A DNA stretch of 64,000 nt from JASHPR01 sp963795055 (GTDB taxonomy: Bacteria; Actinomycetota; Actinomycetes; Streptosporangiales; Streptosporangiaceae), in the NCBI GenBank assembly GCA_963795055.1, contig CAWCGJ010000015.1, positions 1-64,000 of the forward strand, in the 5' to 3' direction. Below, piece by piece: positions 62,830-64,000 of this stretch. The position numbers and the translations under genes are program-made. The notes under the pieces are model-generated. The model was not told the origin of the DNA. It worked only from the letters and a program-made list of their open reading frames with translations, and searched no databases. How positions within the stretch are numbered: position 1 is the stretch's first letter; every line of letters begins with the position of its first letter.

Positions 62830-62877
62830 TTAAGCATCTAGATTGTGCGCAAGTTAAGCACCTAGATTGTGCGCAAG
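62830..62877. repeat. Tandem 24-bp repeats in the permease/dehydrogenase control region
   Basis: Two adjacent copies of TTAAGCA-Y-CTAGATTGTGCGC-AAG (23 of 24 identical). Each holds a near-palindromic TTGTGCGCAA. Period of 24 bp and position 85-132 bp before the permease start suggest tandem operators. Confidence 0.75.
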
Positions 62878-62997
62878 CACCCTGGTGCGACGGTTCTAGC
62901 ATGAATCGCCCCTGACGGCAACGATTTCAGTTGTAACAGGTGTGTACCACTACTGGTCCCAGCCGTGTCAGAGTGGGCCTGGTCTAGGATCGGCTGC

Positions 62998-64000
62998 ATG
63001 AGCATCCGCCGGGTACTTCTCGTGGGCGCCGGCGGCGTCGGAACGGCATTTGCCCGGATTGCCGCTCGCCGCCGGTTCGCCGATCTGGTCATCGCCGACT
63101 ACGACCTGAGCCGGGCCCAGCGTGCCGCCGAGGCGGCACCCGACCGGTACACCGCCGTCCAGCTTGACGCGCGCGACGAGCAGGCCATCGCGGCCCTGCT
63201 GGCCGAGCACGGCTGCGACGCGCTCATGAACGCCACCGACCCCCGCTTCGTGATGCCGCAGTTCCGCGCCGCGCTCCAGGCCGGCGTGATCTACCTGGAC
63301 ATGGCCATGTCACTGTCTCATCCCGACCAGGATGAGCCCTACGCCAAGACTGGTGTCAAGCTCGGCGACGACCAGTTCGCCCTGGCCGATCAGTGGGAAG
63401 AGCGCGGGCAGCTGGCCCTGGCGGGCATCGGCGTGGAACCCGGCCTGTCCGACATATTCGCCCGGCACGCGGCCGACACGATGTTCAGCGAGATCGACGA
63501 GGCCGGCGTCAGGGACGGGGCCAACCTGACCGTGGCCGGCTACGACTTCGCGCCCACGTTCTCGATCTGGACCACGATCGAGGAATGCCTCAACCCGCCG
63601 GTGATCTGGGAGGCCGGCCGGGGCTGGTTCACCACCCCGCCGTTCAGCGAGCCCGAGACGTTCGTCTTCCCGGCCGGGATCGGCCCGGTCGAGTGCGTCA
63701 ACGTGGAGCACGAGGAGGTGCTGCTCATCCCCCGCTGGGTGCAGGCGCGGCGGGTGACGTTCAAGTACGGGCTGGGCGAGGAGTTCATCGGCGTGCTGCA
63801 GACCCTGCACAAGCTCGGGCTGGACTCCACCGACCCGGTCACGGTCGGCGGCCAGCCCGTGTCCCCGCGCGACGTGGTCGCCGCTTGCCTGCCGGACCCG
63901 GCCACGCTCGGCCCCAAGATGACCGGCCTGACCTGCGCGGGCACCTGGGTGACCGGCACCGGCACCGATGGCGCGCCGCGCGAGGTCTACCTGCACCACG
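62998..64000 (+). CDS. Saccharopine dehydrogenase-like oxidoreductase (partial)
   Basis: 334 codons visible, cut by the window end. N-terminal Rossmann fold VLLVGAGGVGTAFARIAARR (NAD(P)-binding GxGGxG), DALMNATDPRFVMPQF, then LALAGIGVEPGLSDIFARHA, typical of saccharopine dehydrogenase/homospermidine-synthase-like proteins. TAGGAT ends 7 nt before the ATG (leaderless). Divergent partner of the APC permease; amino-acid or polyamine metabolism is likely, exact reaction unknown. Confidence 0.85.
   Translation, partial: MSIRRVLLVGAGGVGTAFARIAARRRFADLVIADYDLSRAQRAAEAAPDRYTAVQLDARDEQAIAALLAEHGCDALMNATDPRFVMPQFRAALQAGVIYLDMAMSLSHPDQDEPYAKTGVKLGDDQFALADQWEERGQLALAGIGVEPGLSDIFARHAADTMFSEIDEAGVRDGANLTVAGYDFAPTFSIWTTIEECLNPPVIWEAGRGWFTTPPFSEPETFVFPAGIGPVECVNVEHEEVLLIPRWVQARRVTFKYGLGEEFIGVLQTLHKLGLDSTDPVTVGGQPVSPRDVVAACLPDPATLGPKMTGLTCAGTWVTGTGTDGAPREVYLHH

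Overview
The window looks like chromosomal DNA of a high-GC Gram-positive actinobacterium. Evidence: very high G+C, G/C-ending codons, many GTG starts, many apparently leaderless genes, and a housekeeping order (gltX, thrC/ilvE/leuB/serA, gatBAC, ligA, iscS-mnmA, etfAB, folD, purHN, sucCD, pcrA) familiar from Streptomyces and the Streptosporangiales. No species can be named from the sequence alone.

Region 1 (1-16 kb) is an accessory energy/ion-homeostasis block. A decayed glgA fragment sits at the left edge. It is followed by an amino-acid permease, a diacylglycerol-kinase-like lipid kinase, a YfcC-family carrier with a small lipoprotein, and a complete arginine deiminase (ADI) pathway: carbamate kinase (arcC), permease, P-type ATPase, arginine deiminase (arcA) and catabolic ornithine carbamoyltransferase (arcB). 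A CPA-type Na+/H+ antiporter and two small genes (one DUF4235) close it. Six copies of a palindrome of the type TCACCC-N5/6-GGGTGA lie about 60-105 bp upstream of start codons here and are not obvious elsewhere, so the block may be one regulon. Two decayed gene starts (a permease 5' end and a P-type ATPase 5' end) flank arcC and show that the locus was assembled by duplication.

Region 2 (16-32 kb) carries tRNA-Glu and tRNA-Gln, gltX with an FAA-hydrolase gene, a TetR regulator facing a frameshifted MFS transporter, threonine synthase, ilvE, leuB, serA, a GGDEF-EAL protein, a DUF3467 protein and methionyl-tRNA synthetase. The metG leader encodes a 12-residue peptide with tandem Met codons overlapping mutually exclusive hairpins, which looks like a ribosome-mediated attenuator.

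Region 3 (32-46 kb) has gatCAB, a second GGDEF-EAL protein, ligA, a methionine-synthase-like protein, a GntR/HutC regulator with an obvious operator, a 20-codon ORF with a very strong Shine-Dalgarno, two tandem GNAT acetyltransferases (the second broken by an amber codon), and mnmA.

Region 4 (46-64 kb) holds a MaoC-like protein, cysteine desulfurase, etfAB, folD, a VOC protein, purH/purN, DUF4190 and DUF6350-type membrane proteins, sucCD, a lone B12-binding domain, a broken alpha/beta hydrolase, pcrA, an APC permease with tandem 24-bp repeats in its control region, and a divergent saccharopine-dehydrogenase-like gene cut by the window end. Two related small ORFs, one before ligA and one before pcrA, overlap the downstream start by 4 nt (ATGA/GTGA) and lie in copies of one dispersed repeat. 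No CRISPR array, insertion sequence, integrase or rRNA was seen.
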